Source: Typhlomys cinereus (taxonomy: Eukaryota; Chordata; Mammalia; Rodentia; Platacanthomyidae). From it: 64,000 nt of DNA. The notes beneath the pieces are model-generated. The model searched no databases and was not told the origin of the DNA. It saw nothing but the letters and a program-made list of their open reading frames with translations. The DNA lies in contig JALPQD010000404.1 of NCBI GenBank assembly GCA_023101885.1, positions 496,001 to 560,000 on the forward strand. Direction: 5' to 3'. The translations under genes and the position numbers were made by a program. Within the stretch, counting starts at the first letter, position 1; each line of letters starts with the position of its first letter. Of the stretch, positions 11,563 to 23,092 are shown piece by piece.

Positions 11563-12433
11563 TGCAGAGAAAAGGTATGCAACTTGCCATACTGACAATA
11601 CCAGGAAATGTTGTGACAGAGAAAATCATTCTGAACTACTGAGCTAATTCCTCTGGGGCTTAGTCACTTCACTTTAAAAATAAAACCAAAGTATGAGATG
11701 GCCTTTTAGTTTAAAATATCATACATGCAAAAAATGCTCAATGTATTTTTATTTACTTAAAATCAGGATAGAATAAAGAACACTATGTTTTTTATCAACA
11801 GTATTTAAGATAATCTTGTTTCTCTGAGTTTTAAAGCTCTTGATAATTTTTTTTAAACTGGAGAGAATAGAGGATTTCTGTTTCATGATTTTGAAATTGA
11901 CTCAATGCTTTTCTATCTTAATGCATTTTTAGGTCAAATGAGGAAATAAATGGTACCACATAGTAGGGGATTAAGTGGAACCATAAAAACAGTATTCCAA
12001 ACCAAACTGTAATCAGACCCCATGTTCTCTGCTATCAGCAGATGGTCTACCTCTCAATCTATAAATATAATTCTACATCCTACCCAACAACTACTTCATT
12101 TGATCTAAATTATTTCAACCCCACTGTAATGAAGAAATAAGACTGGAAACATCTTAATTAATTAATAAAAAAGGTTAATCAGGAGAACAAAAAACAAATG
12201 TCAATTGAAGACAATCATGAAGAATAGGTAAATATCAGACTTTAAAAATGAGCGGTGCTATGCCAGCTAAGGTTAGTGTGAATTCCTTTCTTATAAAACA
12301 AATTTAAAGTGTCCATAACGTGCATTCATGATTGTATCTCACATTGTCTGTCATTGTATTCCTGTACAGATACTCTTTCAGTACTTGGAGTATAAACAAC
12401 GTGAACAAAGGAAAAGGAGAGCGTTATATTTTT

Positions 12434-12723
12434 TTAAATTTTTTTATTATTATTATTTATTCAACTGTGTGCATGCGCGCGCACGTGTGTGTGTGTCTGT
12501 GTGTGTGTGTCTGTGTATGTGTAGAACCACGGACGAACTCGCGAACCACCATGGATGCCTCCACCTCCTTCTGCCCCGGTATTCACAGGCTCCGCCCTAC
12601 CAGGACCAGAAGCGCAGGTCGCCCCCGCTTCCGCCTGGCATCTATACGTGGGATCTGGGATCCGAACTCAGGACCCTCCGCTTGCAAGGCGGAGGCTTAA
12701 CCCCTGAGCCACCTCTCCAGCCT
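12434..12723 (-). mobile_element. Young B2-like tRNA-derived SINE
   Basis: Full-length copy with 17-bp perfect TSDs (GAGAGCGTTATATTTTT at 12417-12433 and 12724-12740). On the minus strand: tRNA-like head with a box A-like GGTGGCTCAGGGGTTA, a box B-like GAGTTCGGATCCC, a unique GC-rich body, a CA-rich segment and an A-rich tail. Pol III-transcribed and L1-mobilised by analogy with B2. The 151-codon plus frame across it is a shadow. Confidence 0.9.
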
Positions 12724-12740
12724 GAGAGCGTTATATTTTT

Positions 12741-13323
12741 AATGTCACATGAACAATGTAAATTAAGATCTGTGCCTTTTTAAAAGTGTACAAACGTTGT
12801 ACACAGGGGCTCCACTGACATAATTTAATATGAGATCTGTAATTTAAACTTGGAGATTGAAGGTTTCAGTATAGAAATTTTGAGATATTTCCCACCATAT
12901 GAGAGAACTGTGGCTGAAAGGAATGGTAGAAGATACATTTGGATTTGATCTCATCTATTTAAACTAAAAAGGCCAATATCTTCCCACTGACTATGATATC
13001 TACTTCTATATATAATCTTTCTCAATATTTGGAACGCTTCTACAAGTGTAACAAAATTAAAAATGTAATATGAAAGCTCATCATATCTTAGAAATGCTCT
13101 TTGAAAAGTCTTTCTTTAAAAAACAGATGGTTCAAGGCATATGGAAATTTCGGTTGCTTAAAATAAATATTTGACAAGTATTTGCTGAATGATAAGAAAA
13201 CAGAAACCCAAAAGATGTTAACTTTTATTGACATTTAGATCCAATTTCGTGAAACATCACAGCATACATGTAAGCCTATCAAGGACAAAACATTATGGAA
13301 CATATTTCATGAAAACTTGTATG
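12741..13323. other. Unassigned AT-rich stretch
   Basis: No gene or repeat recognised between the young SINE and the purine tract. Confidence 0.4.
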
Positions 13324-13735
13324 CAGGGGAGGGGGAGAGGGGATGAGGGGGGAGTGGGAGGGAGGAGGAGCGGGAGGGAAGGGGGAGGGGGACAAAGGGT
13401 GGAGAGGGGAAGGGGAGAGGGGGAGGGAGGAGGACGAGGCAGAGGGGGGAGGGAGGAGGAGCAGAGGGGCGGGGGGAGAGAGGGGGGGAGAGGGCGCGGG
13501 AGGGGGGTGGGAGGGGGGGGAGGGATGGGGAGGGGAGGGAGGGGGAAGGGGAGGGGGTAAGATGGAGGGGGGGGAAGGGGGGGGGGATTGAGGGGGATAA
13601 GGTTCAGATTGGGGAGGGGGAGTGGAAGGGTTTAGGGAAGGAGTGGGGGGTAGGGCTGATGGGGGGGGAGGGCGATAGGGTGAGGGGGAGTTTTTTTATG
13701 GGGGGCTGGGGGAGTGGGTTAGGGCAGAGTCAAAG
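13324..13735. repeat. 410-bp G-rich polypurine tract
   Basis: Almost entirely G and A on the plus strand, with many runs of 4-9 G separated by A or short GA, and only scattered C or T, mostly in the last third. Many potential G-quadruplex motifs. Gly/Glu/Arg-rich frames across it are compositional artefacts. It runs directly into a SINE 3' part, so it may be an expansion inside that SINE. Confidence 0.9.
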
Positions 13736-13736
13736 A

Positions 13737-13849
13737 AGGAGTGGCCACAGTGTTCCCGGATTTCCAGTTGTTTCTACACACACACACCACACACACACAC
13801 ACACACACATACACATACACATACAATTGAATAAATAAAAAAAAATTTT
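13737..13849 (+). mobile_element. 3' part of a B2-like tRNA-derived SINE
   Basis: Carries the family's TTCC..GTTGTTTCTACACACAC segment, a CA run, then CAATTGAATAAATAAAAAAAA, matching the 3' end of the full copies at 46.0 and 47.5 kb. The tRNA head and GC-rich body are missing, replaced by the purine tract. Confidence 0.8.
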
Positions 13850-16734
13850 TCTCCTCTTTTGACCACAAAGCAAATAGCCATTATAGAAAGAAATTTGATA
13901 CAAATAAAATCTTTTTGTAAATTGTTAGACAAAAGCAATTGAGTGAAATACATGGATAATATAACTTATAATACTAAATAGTAATTAAATGCCAATAACT
14001 CAAATAATAGCTATTATCAATGTAATTTAATATTTCTTCCTCAGCTAAAAAATAAATAAATGACAGTCTTTGCTTTATACATTTTAAGTATGTTTCTTAA
14101 GGGAATTTACTTGTATATATTGGAAGGTTTAGACTGAAAAAGTTAGTACTTGGGTAAAAATTTCAAACAAATTGTCTCCACTAGTAAACATATTGGATGC
14201 AGGGCAGGCAGTTATGATGTTGTGTTCCCTTCTAAGGAGACTTTTCATAACAAAGTAGCAAAGTTAGGCCAGAGTGAAGTCTAGGCTCCTGAAAATTTCA
14301 TACTTATCTTTAGAGGGAAAAGTCACATTTAGCTTTTTTTGAAAAATCATTTGGAAAAAGTCACTATCTGATTTCTCTTGAAGATCATCTGAAATACGTT
14401 GGGTAAAGTTTGTCTGAAATCTTGTTAAAAATCACAAGGAGAAGTGAAACTAACATGTGTAAAACAGTAAAGGTGGGATAAGGTGAATATAACCAGAATA
14501 CCTAGGTACAACTCTGTGCATTGCTTATTTAGAAGGCCCATTGTGTTTTTATTGGAAATAAAATGTCTTCTCTATGATTAGTGTGAGAAGAATGAACTAT
14601 CATTGACTTTGCTAAGTTAAGAAGTGACTAGGGCCAGAAAGATGTGATGTAACAGACCTGCTTTTCCTCTGTGCTTCAACTTATTTGTTAGAAGTGTATT
14701 TACTAGTAACACAAAAGAAAACATCCTGAACGTAATTGAAAATAAATAAAGATATACTTTGAATAGAAACGTCTTCCTGCCTTCCTTGCCACCTTTCCTG
14801 TCTGCCTAAAAAAGTATTTTTATTTATTGGTGGCATATAGCTATTATTAACTTGTCATAACCAAGGAAACACAAGAGCAATTTTGTGACTCAGACTTTAA
14901 AATGCCAATTTTACTTTTAAACTCAGAAGTTCAGAGTATGTTTCAATAATTGCCCATGATCCAAAAGTTTAATAGTATATAAGGCTTTCTATTACTTTTA
15001 GTAAAAATATACTCTTTTGTATGGGTTAGCACAAAATTCTCCTCTACACACCCTGTTCATTATGAGAATATTTTTATATTTCAATATTGTAAATATGAGA
15101 ATGAAAAAACCATAACTAATGCTATCAATTCCCACTTCTGTTCCTGTCCAGTTCTTTTCATTCCGTTTTTATGACCCAAGCAAATGCAATGCATTGATGC
15201 AGAAGACATCATAAATTTCAAGCATGATACTGTAAGCATTAGAAATTACATTGATTCATCTAACTTAATTATAGCATGACATAAAATGTAAGGCAAATTG
15301 GTGCCCAGTGTAAATAAATGACAATATTTCCCATATATAATTGGTCTGTCAATATGGGTGATTACCAATAAAAAAGCCCCACAGTTTTGGGGCAGATGTA
15401 ATTCCAAGATTCTACTCATAATGTAACATACATAATGAAGTTCAGATGCCAATTTCTCCTCATTTTCATTCTCTCAGCTGCCAATGCAGGTGGTGTTTAC
15501 CCCAAATCTATTTCCCCCCAGGATCACCACAATTAGTGCTTACATAGAAAAAAAAATCCTTCATACTTGGCTTAGATTAACACTTGCAATGTGAAGGTCT
15601 GTTTAATGCAGGATTTATGTTTCTTCTTAGTATAATAACAACATTTTGGATGATGCAAAAGGTTCCCCAATGATGTACAAACTTTTCCCCACTGCGAGTA
15701 CTGAGCCAGCTCTAGCTTCTAATTTGGTCCAGAGAGACAAAGATATGATTCAGGATTTGCACGTGTTCTTCTGTGGTGAACCTTTTAACTTTTCATTGTT
15801 GGCTACCACTATGTTGGCTTTTTCAACATTTCCTGTCTTGATAACGCTTTGTTTAAAAACCCATGAACATTTTCATTCAATCATGGCATGTCTGTATTGG
15901 GAAATTACTTTAAACTGCCACTGATAGTGAAAATAGCATAATTTGGACTGGCTTTGTATTCTATTTTTATTGGAAAGTGACTGACCTTTCTAAGTAAAGT
16001 CAAAGATGAAGGATTGTCATTAAAAAGTAAATCAAAAGCTTTCTTAGAATCTTTAGAATAAAAAATGCAGCAAACAGCATTGATTCATTTAAATTCTTTA
16101 CTCTTCTCTCTGTGTTCTATTCCACTGGATATATCTAATGATTTTGATTGTGGTAACATTTGTGATGATATTTCCCAGTCAAATAGTTGTGTCCTGCATA
16201 GCGAGAAGTGAAGACCAAGTCATTAGGATACCATGAGTGAATATTGGAAAATAAAACATACTATGATTTGTTTGGCTGAGGATGCAAGGGTTTTTACTCT
16301 CTATTTCCCACTTTTCCAGGCCTTCATCTCTAACTCAAATTTTTTAACTATCAAAAGAAGAAGAGACAATATTTTTAACAAAAATATATGTGCTGAACAG
16401 AATAGAAACAACCAAATCAAAGTAAGTACAATACTGTTACTTTTATCATAATATGGCATGTGTACATTGATGTGGAAAGTACTAAGTGGTTGATCATATA
16501 GATTAAGCATTGATAGATCATATAGTAGGCTAACTGAACAATGTTTGTTTTATCATCTTTATCTGAGAAACCAAAGAAGGTAGCTTGTTATTTCAATTTA
16601 CTTTTAAAGTAAACCATATTTCTGGTGGCAATTGCCATTTTGTAGCTTCATAGAAAAGTGAACAAGGTTTTACGATTACTGTAATGGAAATTCACTTGCT
16701 ATATTAAAAATTATATGCAGCTATTTTTCTTTTT
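13850..16734. other. AT-rich unassigned stretch
   Basis: No gene recognised. A 92-codon plus frame at 15646-15924 is the longest and has no family motif or Kozak-supported context. No clear repeat. Confidence 0.4.
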
Positions 16735-17430
16735 TATATTTATTATTCTTTTAGAGTTTCATGCAAAAATACAGTAATTTTTCATACCTTAACCCCCAAT
16801 CTCATACCCCCCTCTTTTCTCAATACAACCCTTTCCTTTCCTTCCAGTTTCCCTTCTACTTTCCTATCTTTTCACATGTATGGTTCTCTCCTTTCACCAT
16901 CAGTATTAACCCTCATTAGTCTCTTAGGGAAGTATGGTACCACTTGATAACTTTCCCTTTCCATGGTGAAATGTTGATAGAACAAATCCCTTGCAGGTCT
17001 ACTGGAAATATATATAACCTCAGTGAATTCATATAAGCACCAGCACTTTCATGTCCACAATGTAATGTCTAGCAACACTCCTACCCTGCTTTATGCTCCG
17101 ACAACCTTTCTGTGCCCTTTTCCATGATATTCCATGAGACTTGGGATTGAAAGACAGTTTAGATGTTCTGTTCAGGGACGAGCAGTCCATAGTCAGTTAT
17201 TTGCTGTACTTTTATTGGCTATGATTTTCTGTAATAAACATCTTTCATTGCAAAAGGAAGCTTGTAGTTTGAGTTTCGAGTGCTTCTCCATTCTATGAGT
17301 ATAATAGCAAATGATTAAAAGGCAGTTGGATATAATGTCTTTATAGCCAAGCTTTAATAGTTTACACCCCCCAGTGAGTATTTGCTTCTCTTTGGTAGGT
17401 TCTTGTCCTGTGTCCTGGAGGTACCAATTT
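16735..17430 (-). mobile_element. Old L1 (Lx-like) 3' UTR fragment
   Basis: The reverse complement resembles rodent L1 3' UTRs: an AT-rich 3' terminus, a degenerate polypurine tract (pyrimidine-rich here at about 16795-16880), and internal CAGTCCATAGTCAGTTATTT and AATAAACATCTTTCATTGCA segments related to other L1 tails in this window. Confidence 0.6.
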
Positions 17431-18905
17431 TAAGTGCTTAATATATTACTAAGCACATCAGTATTTTTTCAGCGAAATGCAGAATTTTATCTATTTTAAA
17501 ATTCCTTTGCTTTAAAAGAAGCATTACATAGATACTGACAAGAAAGCAATTTTAAAATTCTAGGTGACACTAATTCTATCTAGCCCTTTTTTCCCAAACA
17601 TGGAATAAAGTAACAGCACATATCTTATGATAATAATATAGTGCATAAGAGTAGGTAAAAGAAACAAATAAGAGTAGAAAAGTTAGGTTTGGTTTAATTC
17701 TTGTATTGTTTCTCATTTAAAGAATATGTAAAACAAATTAATCCAAAATACCTCCACAGCAAAGTGACTAGATGACAGAATTGTGTAACCAAAACATACA
17801 CTACAATAAATAGATTTGTAGTTGCAAAAATGGAATATTATAGAAACTTTTGTTGGAGTTTAGAGGCCTTCAGATATCAAAAACAGGTTATCATGCTTTT
17901 CATATGTTTCATGTGGTATATTTTATCACTATGATCAGTGAAGCTTTATAGACTAGAATTGTAGCAAAAAAAAAAAAAGAAAGAAAACAAAATGCAGAAG
18001 GAAGCCTGCAATTATAAACAGGTATACTGTACTAGTCCTCAGTTCACTTATTTGTTTCTTATATTTTTCATAACTAATGGAAAGAAGTCAACACAAAATA
18101 GTAGATAATGTATTTGGCACACTGATCTTGTGTCTCAACAATTGCCATATGTAGAAACATCAAAAATGAAAAGTGCATTAGTGTTTCAATTTTAGAGAAA
18201 GCTTTCTACTTCACTTCTTAAATTAAAATACTTTAGACATTCATATTTAGTCATTCTGTATGTCTAGGATAATTGAAAACATGCAGAACAAAATAATAAA
18301 TAACTTGAACATGCAAGTAAAATGTATTTTTTCACTTTAACAGAATATTTTGAAGATTTATGTGCAGTATGCTTCACAATGTATTATTACTTAAAGAACA
18401 GAGCAAATAGCAAAAAGTATACACTCTATTATTGCTTTTATGCATGCCCACTCTACGCTTGTATTAATGAAGCATCAAATTATCATAAGGTTATGTAGTT
18501 GTGGAGGTGAATTCATGGAGGTATAGTCATGGGCATAATGGAGATGTTTGAAGAGAAAGTAGAAGAAAGGTTTATTTTTATTGCATGTTTAAAATATCTA
18601 CATTGAGTATATAGTTATGGATGGTCATTTAGTATTTTAATTCTGGTTGATCATTAATGACTTTCAAAACACTTCAAGGAATCCCTATGCAATAGACTAT
18701 TCCCTTACATAAACTAATAATTTCTAAGCTTTTGCACTGCTTAAAAATTTGATTATTTAAGAGTCATCAAACTCATGTGGCACACATCAACTAAATAGTG
18801 GAACTATGTGGATCACTTCATTTTATTTAATATGAAGGGATATACAATGCTTGTAATGGGAATAGTCCTGAACGAAAGGTTCTCCAGTGGGCATTGTTAA
18901 TGACC
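17431..18905. other. AT-rich unassigned stretch
   Basis: No gene or recognised repeat, apart from an A-run with GAAA units near 17968-17990. Confidence 0.4.
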
Positions 18906-18913
18906 TTATACAA

Positions 18914-19008
18914 ATTTCTCTCTCTCTATCTCTTGTCTATCTCCTTTTCTCTTTTCTTCTCCCTCTCTCTCTCCTCTTTTTTCCTCTGTCTCTCTTCCTT
19001 GCATTCTG
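18914..19008. repeat. CT-rich low-complexity tract
   Basis: Pyrimidine-rich simple sequence with CTCTCT, TCTTTT and CCTC units. Confidence 0.8.
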
Positions 19009-19650
19009 CACCTCAACTTTTGTCATATACAAAAATATTTGAAGGAAAACATACTTGAGTTTTAATTATAAAGCTTTTAAAATTTATTTCTCAAATACAA
19101 GAAAATATTCTTGAACTGTAAAGTGTTCATAAACATCCAGGAAGATCGATAATATAATAAAGAAGACCATAATAGAAAACTAGTATGTGGAGTCCTAAGT
19201 ATTACTGTGATATTGACGGGCGTGATTACTTAAGGCATAGGATATTAAGGTGGTAAGGCATGAATCAAGAGAGGGAGAAGGCTCTGTGGATCTTTCTGAA
19301 TTTCAAGGCAGAATATTCAGTGAGAGGTCACACACTGTATAGTTGAACACCTGTTCCATTTGGAGGAGGTCACAGAATAGACAAATGTAAGACTTCTACC
19401 TTTAGTAGACAGGAAGCTGGAGACCTGTTCTGAGAATAAGTTCTCCACATGTGAGGATGGAAGAGTCCCAGACACTGACAGAAGTCAAGGTAGATGATGA
19501 GATTCCCTGAATGGAGAAGTATTCTCAGAACTCTGAGCTAATAAGGATTGATAGTGACTTTCCTGAATTTTGTTCAGGAATGTGAACTTAACTAATGACA
19601 TGGTTTAAAGAAACAAGACTCATTCAGCAGGCGATCTTCTGAGTGGAGGC
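19009..19650. other. Unassigned stretch
   Basis: No gene recognised; GA-rich stretches with no family assignment. Confidence 0.35.
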
Positions 19651-19666
19651 AAAAGGAAATATTTCT

Positions 19667-19858
19667 TTTTTTTCTCCCACATCTAATTTTTTTCCCAATT
19701 ATACAAGCTCAATAGGTACCCCTGTCTTCCCCCTCCCTCCTCTTCTCCCCAATCATTCCCCTTTGCACTCTCCCCCCTTCCTCCCTTCTATTCACTGCCT
19801 CTCTCCCTCCCCATCTCGAGGTGCCTCCCTCTTTTTCCTTCACATCCCCTGGACCATC
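19667..19858 (-). mobile_element. 5'-truncated L1 insertion (3' UTR end only)
   Basis: About 190 bp flanked by a 16-bp TSD (AAAAGGAAATATTTCT at 19651-19666 and 19859-19874). The reverse complement matches the last part of the 48.2-kb L1: polypurine tract, then GTACCTATTGAGCTTGTATAA and an A-rich terminus. Confidence 0.85.
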
Positions 19859-19874
19859 AAAAGGAAATATTTCT

Positions 19875-20425
19875 AAGGAGAGAAAAATTTCACAGATAAG
19901 CACCTGGCCTCTGACACTGGAGTCCTTGGGATAACTGAGTTTCTATTTGCCTTCCACCATTTTTTATTTGTATTTTTTTAATTTGCTTTGAGATTCTCTG
20001 ATTTAGGTGAACAGAAGGAGTAGACCCAAATTCACTATAGATAGTATAGACTGAGGAGAGCATCTTTTCTCACAGTGAAGAGCCTGTTCAGAAGGTTGAA
20101 ATCAGCCCATCATAGGGTAAGGGCATGGCCAGAAATTTCTTCTCTTGACTATTATCTCAGGAGTCTAAGAGAAATGTGAGTCTTGGTTTGATGGGTTCAG
20201 CTTCTAGTCTTCAACAGGTTATGGCCCAGACTGAGTCATTACCAGAATTCAGACAGGGTGTTGAGTAAGGATTGGGGTAAAGACTACCTTATATTATTGC
20301 TGTCATTAGACTTGGGGGATACTGAGCAAGAGGAGATATAAGTGACATCTCTGACCGTCTTGGCAAAGTGATAGTGGTAAGTGCCTTTGAAAGTACTAGA
20401 AGAGAAATCACACGTTGAGTAGAAA
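19875..20425. other. Unassigned stretch
   Basis: No gene or repeat recognised. Confidence 0.35.
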
Positions 20426-20432
20426 AAGGGTG

Positions 20433-20806
20433 TACCAGTTATTCTTGTCTGTTGCTGTGAGAGAACACCCAAAGTCAAGCAATTTAAGGGAGAAATGGAG
20501 ATTTATTCAGGTTATGGTTCCAGAGGGGAGATACAATCTTTCATGGTGGACACAGGATAGCTGGCTGGCAGTAAGAAGCTGGAGACAGGCTATGTCACTG
20601 CAGGTATATGAGAGCGGCAAGACCGCTTCTTCAAAAGCAGACTTCTCCAAGAGATAAAATAGGACTAATCCACCTCGTGGCCCATCCCCTTCCAGGGGTG
20701 GATGACTGACTTCCTCCAGCAAGGTGCCACCTCACAAAGGTACCATGACCTTTTCAAATACGTGAAACTATGAGGGACACATTTCAAACCATGACAGAGG
20801 TGCTGA
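20433..20806 (-). mobile_element. MaLR (ERVL-MaLR) solo LTR
   Basis: The reverse complement starts TGTCATGGTTTGAAATGTGT and contains AAGGTCATGGTACCTTTGTG and GGAGGAAGTCAGTCATCC, close to the 3' LTR at 54.39 kb (TGTCATTGTTTAAAATGTGT, AAGGTCATGGCACCTTTAGG). The other end reads ACAGCAACAGACAAGAATAA, typical of rodent MaLR LTR ends. No flanking internal region seen. Confidence 0.7.
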
Positions 20807-20914
20807 AGACCCTGAAAAAAAAATTTCAGAATAATAAACAAATGGAGAACAACTGGATTTCTCTGTCTCTTTTGGATTATCTCCCAGATAAGATATCAGT
20901 TTCTACTGTCAACC

Positions 20915-21500
20915 ATTTTTAAAATTTTTTTTAAATTAGTATTTTATTTTTCTAAATTTATAAGCATATTAAGTACTTATCCCTGCTTCCCTCTATCCCC
21001 TCTCCCTATCATTTCCTCATCAATGCTTCTTACTCTCTCCTACCCTCCTTCCTGTCTGCATTTATGGACCCCAGGATTCCCTCTAGTTTGTCTACTCTTG
21101 TGCAAGTGCAGGCTGCTCATGGCATACCAAGTTGTTTCTCTTCAGGCCACCCCACTGATAGGGCCATTTCCTTTCACTCATCCAGCTTTATTACCCAAGG
21201 TTTCCACTGTATGTTCTTATCTCTCTTGAGTTACTCAATAGTCTATGGGGGCATGTTGATATGTCAGTCATTATGCAGGTCTGGTAAGGACAAGTCTCAC
21301 TGTAGTGAGTTCCTAGATGCAGCAGTCCTGCCCTGAATAGATTGTCTTGCCCAACAATGAACCTTCCCATCCTTAGGTTCTTACAATCTCACCACCCCTT
21401 TTTCTGAGAGGTTTCCAAAACCTTAGGATGAGGAGAGATTAACTTGGCTTGATTCTGGGTGACATTTGTATACTGTGAATAGATGTTAAGATCAATTTTC
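20915..21500 (-). mobile_element. Older L1 3' UTR fragment
   Basis: The reverse complement shows an A/T-rich end, TACTTAATATGCTTATAAAT, a weak polypurine tract and segments parallel to the 30.2-kb L1 tail (for example the CTTAGGTTCTTACAATCTCA region on the plus strand against CTTTAGGCTCTTAGTCTTAC). Diverged. Confidence 0.7.
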
Positions 21501-22809
21501 TCCCGACTTTCAAATTTAGTTTGTAGGTAGATAGTTGTGGTCAGAGAAGTCCTACTACACATGAGCAGAGGGAGGAGTCATGGATTCATCTAGAAATTAA
21601 GGCAAGATGCTGTATGAGGTTTGAGGAAATTTCTCTTCCAAAATGAATAAGGCCCCTTACAGCTCTCTTGTCAGCTCTGGGAGGATAGAGTCCCTGTGAT
21701 GTCTTTCCTGGAATTGAGTATAAGAATTGAAATGATTTTGAGGACTTTGGTGTAAGGGGCACAGCCTCAAATCAGAAGTGTGAAGACTCCCAGGCCCTAG
21801 AAAAAAATCATAAGACATTGAATGGGACACAGTGATACTACACACTCAAGAACTGTGGTGACCCCACAAAAACCACCCCTTGTTTTCAGACTAGGAAAAT
21901 GTTGGAATGGCAGTCAAATTTTGGCTTTGGAAGCTTGAGAATTCTCTAAAGTGAACAGAAGGATATATCTCAATTTGTATATGAAGTCATTGTCCCAATT
22001 CCAAGTTAAGACTATATGGATAACACTTACTTATTAAGAGGAAATAACTTATTTTGGGTAAGCCTAAAGAGTTTGTTATCAAAGATTTGGGGGAAGAGTA
22101 CCTAATGTACTTCCAAGTAATTGGCAATGAGCTTCAATACTATAAATTCTAAAAGGGTTCGGCATCCCATCCTGAACTTCTCATGATAAGGTACCAGAAT
22201 TTTTTTAAACCAACTTCCATAAATTGAACTCAGATGATTCCCATTCCAATTATAGAAGACCTCAAGAGGAAAAGCAGAGAGACCCCCAAACCAGAGTTAT
22301 AATTAATATGAGTTCTAAGAACATATTTAGCACGACTCACAGCAGTAACAAAAATGTGACAGATTCTTCACATTGTCTACGAGGAAGTTATATGAATCAT
22401 TTCAGCACACAATGAAGGTTACTGTTTTGTAAATTATCTGTTTTGCTGTTCATGAATGTTTGTTCATTAATAGAAATGTTAAATAACATTTTTCAATCAT
22501 CAGTCCTCAGCATGTAAAGATCAAGTTAGCATATCTTTGGATTGTATTATATTAGATTATTTGATTTAAAAATTATTGATGATTCGCTAACCTGATTCTC
22601 TTAAAAATTAATTTTTCTGATTTTAATTTACAATCGGAACATAATTCTTTTTAATTTTTACAGAAATCCTAAAACATACTATCTGTGAACTTATTTCGCT
22701 TCTCATTATTCCACAATGACTCCCAGAGGATAAAAGACACTTGCAACCAAAGTACTAAGAGCAGGTATAGAAAAGAAATGGGGAGATAAAAATTCCAAGT
22801 GATTAGGGA

Positions 22810-22811
<2 letters not shown>
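21501..22811. other. Unassigned stretch
   Basis: No gene recognised. The part next to the L1 fragment may be further diverged L1 3' UTR. Beyond about 22420 it is AT-rich and featureless. Confidence 0.35.

Positions 22812-22862
<51 letters not shown>
22812..22862. repeat. (GT)n microsatellite
   Basis: About 25 uninterrupted GT units; the Cys/Val frames across it are artefacts. Confidence 0.95.
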
Positions 22863-22864
<2 letters not shown>

Positions 22865-23092
22865 AAGAGGGAACTTGGGTATGTGTACTTGTGGAGACAA
22901 AAGGGTGACATCAGGAATCATCCTGGATTTCTCTACTTTCTTATTACTTTGCTCTGGTGTTTCCCGTACTCTGGTTTCTGGTACTAAAATTGAAGACCAC
23001 CGGTAAAAAAAGTCTAATATTTTTGCATGGCATCTGGAGATACAAACTCAGATCCTTTTCCTTTAACTCCTAAGCCATCTTTACAACCTTGA
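22812..23092 (-). mobile_element. Old copy of the tRNA-derived SINE, with a (GT)n tail
   Basis: The minus strand gives the diverged head (AAGATGGCTTAGGAGTTAAA), CAGATGCCATGCAAAAAT, a GGAAACACCAGAG-type body and a long CA tail (GT repeat at 22812-22862 on plus). It matches the older form at 50.3 kb better than the young copies. Confidence 0.7.

Noticed and set aside
12328..12783. 151- and 122-codon plus-strand ORFs
   Set aside because: They lie across a young SINE in the reverse orientation; the Cys/Val part is its CA tail.
13228..13591. Gly/Arg/Glu-rich ORFs of 110 and 82 codons
   Set aside because: Low-complexity translation of the G-rich purine tract, not a gene.
22669..23006. His/Thr and Cys/Val repeat ORFs
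   Set aside because: Translation of the (GT)n microsatellite in several frames.
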